This document shows positions 21,340 through 23,471 of a stretch of 23,471 nucleotides of DNA, piece after piece. Made by a program: the position numbers and the translations under genes. The notes below the pieces were generated by a model. It was not told the DNA's origin, did no database searches, and was given only the letters and a program-made list of their open reading frames with translations. How positions within the stretch are numbered: the first letter of the stretch is position 1; every line of letters starts with the position of its first letter. Source of the DNA: Candidatus Saccharibacteria bacterium UBA2112 (GTDB taxonomy: Bacteria; Patescibacteriota; Saccharimonadia; Saccharimonadales; Saccharimonadaceae); the NCBI GenBank assembly GCA_002331045.1, contig DCYK01000018.1, positions 1-23,471 on the forward strand, in the 5' to 3' direction.

Positions 21340-23471
21340 ATGAGTGAGGTAAAGCAACAGAATAAGCAGACGAATTTACATGTCTCTGACTATGTGCATT
21401 TGCACAATCATACGCATCACTCACTTCTTGACGGAATGACAAAGATACCTGATCTCATCAATCATGTGAAGGATATGGGCATGGAGGCAGTGGCTATTAC
21501 CGATCACGGGACATTGAGTGGAGTTATTGAATTTTATAAGGCAGCAAAAGATGCCAACATTAAGCCTATCATCGGTATGGAAGGGTACGTTGCTGCTCGA
21601 TCGCGCAAAGATCGTGATCCGCAAAAGGATAAAGCACGGTACCACCTGATATTGCTCGCAATGAACAATCAGGGCTATAAAAACCTTATGCACCTTAGCA
21701 CGATTGCTCATCTCGAAGGCTTTTATTATAAACCGCGAATTGATCGTGATGTTCTGAAAAAGTATAGTGAAGGCCTCATTGTTCTTAGTGGATGCGCCGG
21801 TAGTGAAATAGGTGAGCAATTGCAGATTGATAGTTACAGTGAGGCAAAAAAAATCGCCGAGTGGTATAAGTCGGTATTCGGTGATAGGTACTATTTAGAA
21901 CTGCAGGATCATGGCCATCCGGATGCGCCATCAAAATGGGAGATGCAGGTAAAAATAAATGGTTATATCGAAAAGCTATCACAAGAGCTAGATATACCGA
22001 CGGTTGTGACAAGTGATGCGCATTATCTCAAGCATGAAGATCAAGATGCGCATGAGATTTTATTGTGTGTTGGTACGGGGAATTATCTCAGTGATGAAAA
22101 GCGTATGAGCCTCAAAGAATTTGAGCTACACGTGACTGATCCGGCTGAGATTATTAAGCGGTGGAGTAAAACGAATCCAGAGGCGGTGGTTAATACAAAG
22201 CGCATCGCTGATCGATGTGATGTGACAATCGATTTGGGCGGTATTTTGATTCCAAAGTTTCCGACCCCTGCCGGTAAGTCAGAAAAAGAGTATTTGGATC
22301 AATTGGTCTACCGTGGAATGGCTGTGAGGTATCTGCATAAGTCAGTCGAAGAAGCGGTAAAGATGAAGAATGAAGATATCAGGAAGGCGCTCAATGATGA
22401 ACAGCGTACCCGCTTGGATATGGAGTTTGGTGTACTCGACAATATGGGCTATAACGGTTATTTCTTGATTGTGCAGGACTTTATAAATTGGGGCAAAGAT
22501 CAGGGTATTATCTTTGGACCTGGTCGAGGGAGTGCCGCGGGATCTATCATTGCCTACGCACTGAATATTACCGATCTTGATCCATTAAAGTATGATCTGC
22601 TTTTTGAGCGCTTCCTGAACCCAGATCGTATCAGTATGCCTGATATTGATATCGATATTCAAGATACGCGACGCGATGAAGTGATACAGTATTGCGCAGA
22701 GAAGTACGGCGAAAGCCGTGTGGCAAACATCGTTACATTCGGTAAAATGGCGGCCCGTGCCGCTGTTCGCGATGTGGCTCGTGTCTTGCAGGTTCCGTAT
22801 GCCGAGGCCGATCGGCTGAGCAAAATGATTCCACCGCCACAACAGGGCCGACACATTCCTCTCAGTAAATCAATCCAGGACGACGCAGATCTCAAGAACG
22901 AATATGAGTCAAATCAAGTAGCAAAGGAAGTGTTCGACTACGCAATTCGCTTAGAAGGAACGATTCGTAGTCATGGTGTTCACGCGGCGGGTGTTGTTAT
23001 TGCGCCAGATGATATCGTCAAGTTTGCGCCACTTGAAATGGCGCAAAAAGGGGTTGTATCGACCCAGTACCCAATGAATCCGATCGAGGAGCTGGGACTG
23101 CTTAAGATGGACTTTTTGGGCTTATCCAACCTAACAATCATTAACAATGCTCTGCGTATCATTCGTAAAGTATACAAAGATGAAATTGATTTATCGACAC
23201 TGCCCCTAGATGACGTGAAGACATACGAGCTATTCCAGCGCGGCGATACGACTGGTGTTTTTCAGTTAGAGTCAGCGGGTATGAAGCGATACCTGCGTGA
23301 ATTAAAGCCGACGGTATTTGATGACATTATTGCCATGGTGGCATTATATCGGCCCGGGCCAATGCAGTTCATTGACAGCTTTATTCGGCGTAAGCACGGA
23401 CAAGAGGATATTACCTATCTTCATCCCGGCATGGAGAACTCGCTCAAGAATACGTATGGTATCTTGGTCTA
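21340..23471 (+). CDS. dnaE: DNA polymerase III alpha subunit, 3'-truncated
   Basis: The first 710 residues of the replicative polymerase, open to the window end. The N-terminal PHP domain has HLHNH (His20, His22), ITDHG (Asp55, His56), GMEGY (Glu81), YHLIL (His102), SGCAG (Cys152) and SDAHYL (Asp226, His228), so the full metal-binding set appears intact. The polymerase core has GPGRGSAAGS (393-402), the palm aspartates in PDIDIDI (Asp437 and Asp439) and the third Asp in KMDFLG (Asp591). Fingers-region RPGP is at 671-674. ATG 21340 lies next to an extended -10 and lacks a clear Shine-Dalgarno site. Confidence 0.97.
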   Translation, partial: MSEVKQQNKQTNLHVSDYVHLHNHTHHSLLDGMTKIPDLINHVKDMGMEAVAITDHGTLSGVIEFYKAAKDANIKPIIGMEGYVAARSRKDRDPQKDKARYHLILLAMNNQGYKNLMHLSTIAHLEGFYYKPRIDRDVLKKYSEGLIVLSGCAGSEIGEQLQIDSYSEAKKIAEWYKSVFGDRYYLELQDHGHPDAPSKWEMQVKINGYIEKLSQELDIPTVVTSDAHYLKHEDQDAHEILLCVGTGNYLSDEKRMSLKEFELHVTDPAEIIKRWSKTNPEAVVNTKRIADRCDVTIDLGGILIPKFPTPAGKSEKEYLDQLVYRGMAVRYLHKSVEEAVKMKNEDIRKALNDEQRTRLDMEFGVLDNMGYNGYFLIVQDFINWGKDQGIIFGPGRGSAAGSIIAYALNITDLDPLKYDLLFERFLNPDRISMPDIDIDIQDTRRDEVIQYCAEKYGESRVANIVTFGKMAARAAVRDVARVLQVPYAEADRLSKMIPPPQQGRHIPLSKSIQDDADLKNEYESNQVAKEVFDYAIRLEGTIRSHGVHAAGVVIAPDDIVKFAPLEMAQKGVVSTQYPMNPIEELGLLKMDFLGLSNLTIINNALRIIRKVYKDEIDLSTLPLDDVKTYELFQRGDTTGVFQLESAGMKRYLRELKPTVFDDIIAMVALYRPGPMQFIDSFIRRKHGQEDITYLHPGMENSLKNTYGILV

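Noticed and set aside
1..23471. Recoding of UGA (as in Gracilibacteria or Absconditabacteria)
   Set aside because: TGA ends several genes at the expected family length (for example uvrB and the transketolase N-terminal subunit), and no conserved gene contains an in-frame TGA.
1..23471. CRISPR array, tRNA/rRNA genes, insertion sequences or prophage
   Set aside because: The non-coding gaps are all under about 125 bases and hold no spaced repeats, tRNA-like folds, transposase or integrase genes.

Overview
This is gene-dense bacterial DNA with small gaps and many 1-4 base start/stop overlaps. It uses the standard bacterial code: TAA, TAG and TGA all end genes and TGG encodes Trp. Three things point to a reduced-genome Patescibacteria/CPR bacterium, most likely of the Saccharibacteria (TM7) type: a split two-subunit transketolase, a Gat operon containing lineage-specific small genes, and a DUF5665/YtxH-like membrane gene set. 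The lineage is inferred from gene content and not demonstrated. No rRNA, tRNA, insertion sequence, prophage or CRISPR array is visible.

Layout. (1) 1-3107: an Rpe-like epimerase (5' truncated), the two transketolase subunits and a class II aldolase form a forward carbon-metabolism operon. (2) 3110-3656: two back-to-back hairpins separate the aldolase gene from a reverse-strand acidic orphan protein. (3) 3780-6944: two PfkB-family kinases, one with a novel N-terminal region, and a SLOG/LOG-like nucleotide-binding protein. (4) 6995-9709: a membrane-anchored exported protein and a two-gene ABC-2 type exporter. (5) 9799-11772: uvrB. (6) 11819-14368: a large double-spanning trypsin/HtrA-like protein whose catalytic Ser position is Asp. 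(7) 14456-15863: a putative 2OG-Fe(II) oxygenase-like protein converging on a GtrA-like membrane protein. (8) 15942-20489: one coupled operon, gatC-gatA-(membrane HEPN-like)-gatB-(54-aa small ORF)-galU. (9) 20514-21263: three small envelope proteins. (10) 21340 to the end: dnaE, 3' truncated.

How the parts fit. Epimerase, transketolase and aldolase interconvert pentose, hexose and triose phosphates. The nearby PfkB kinases and the LOG-like protein could feed pentose or nucleoside carbon into that pool (inference). GatCAB makes Gln-tRNA and/or Asn-tRNA, and GalU supplies UDP-glucose for surface glycans.

The strongest cross-cutting signal is regulatory. At least eight genes carry an extended -10 promoter element (TGnTAnnnT) only 6-11 nt before the start codon, with no recognisable -35 box and no Shine-Dalgarno site, which predicts leaderless or near-leaderless mRNAs. 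Genes inside operons instead use ATGA/TAATG coupling, and a few genes have long leaders with clear Shine-Dalgarno sites. Other notable items are the predicted pseudoprotease, the RNxxxH HEPN-like motif in a membrane protein inside the gat operon, and the coupled 54-aa small gene. I found no defence or mobile system.
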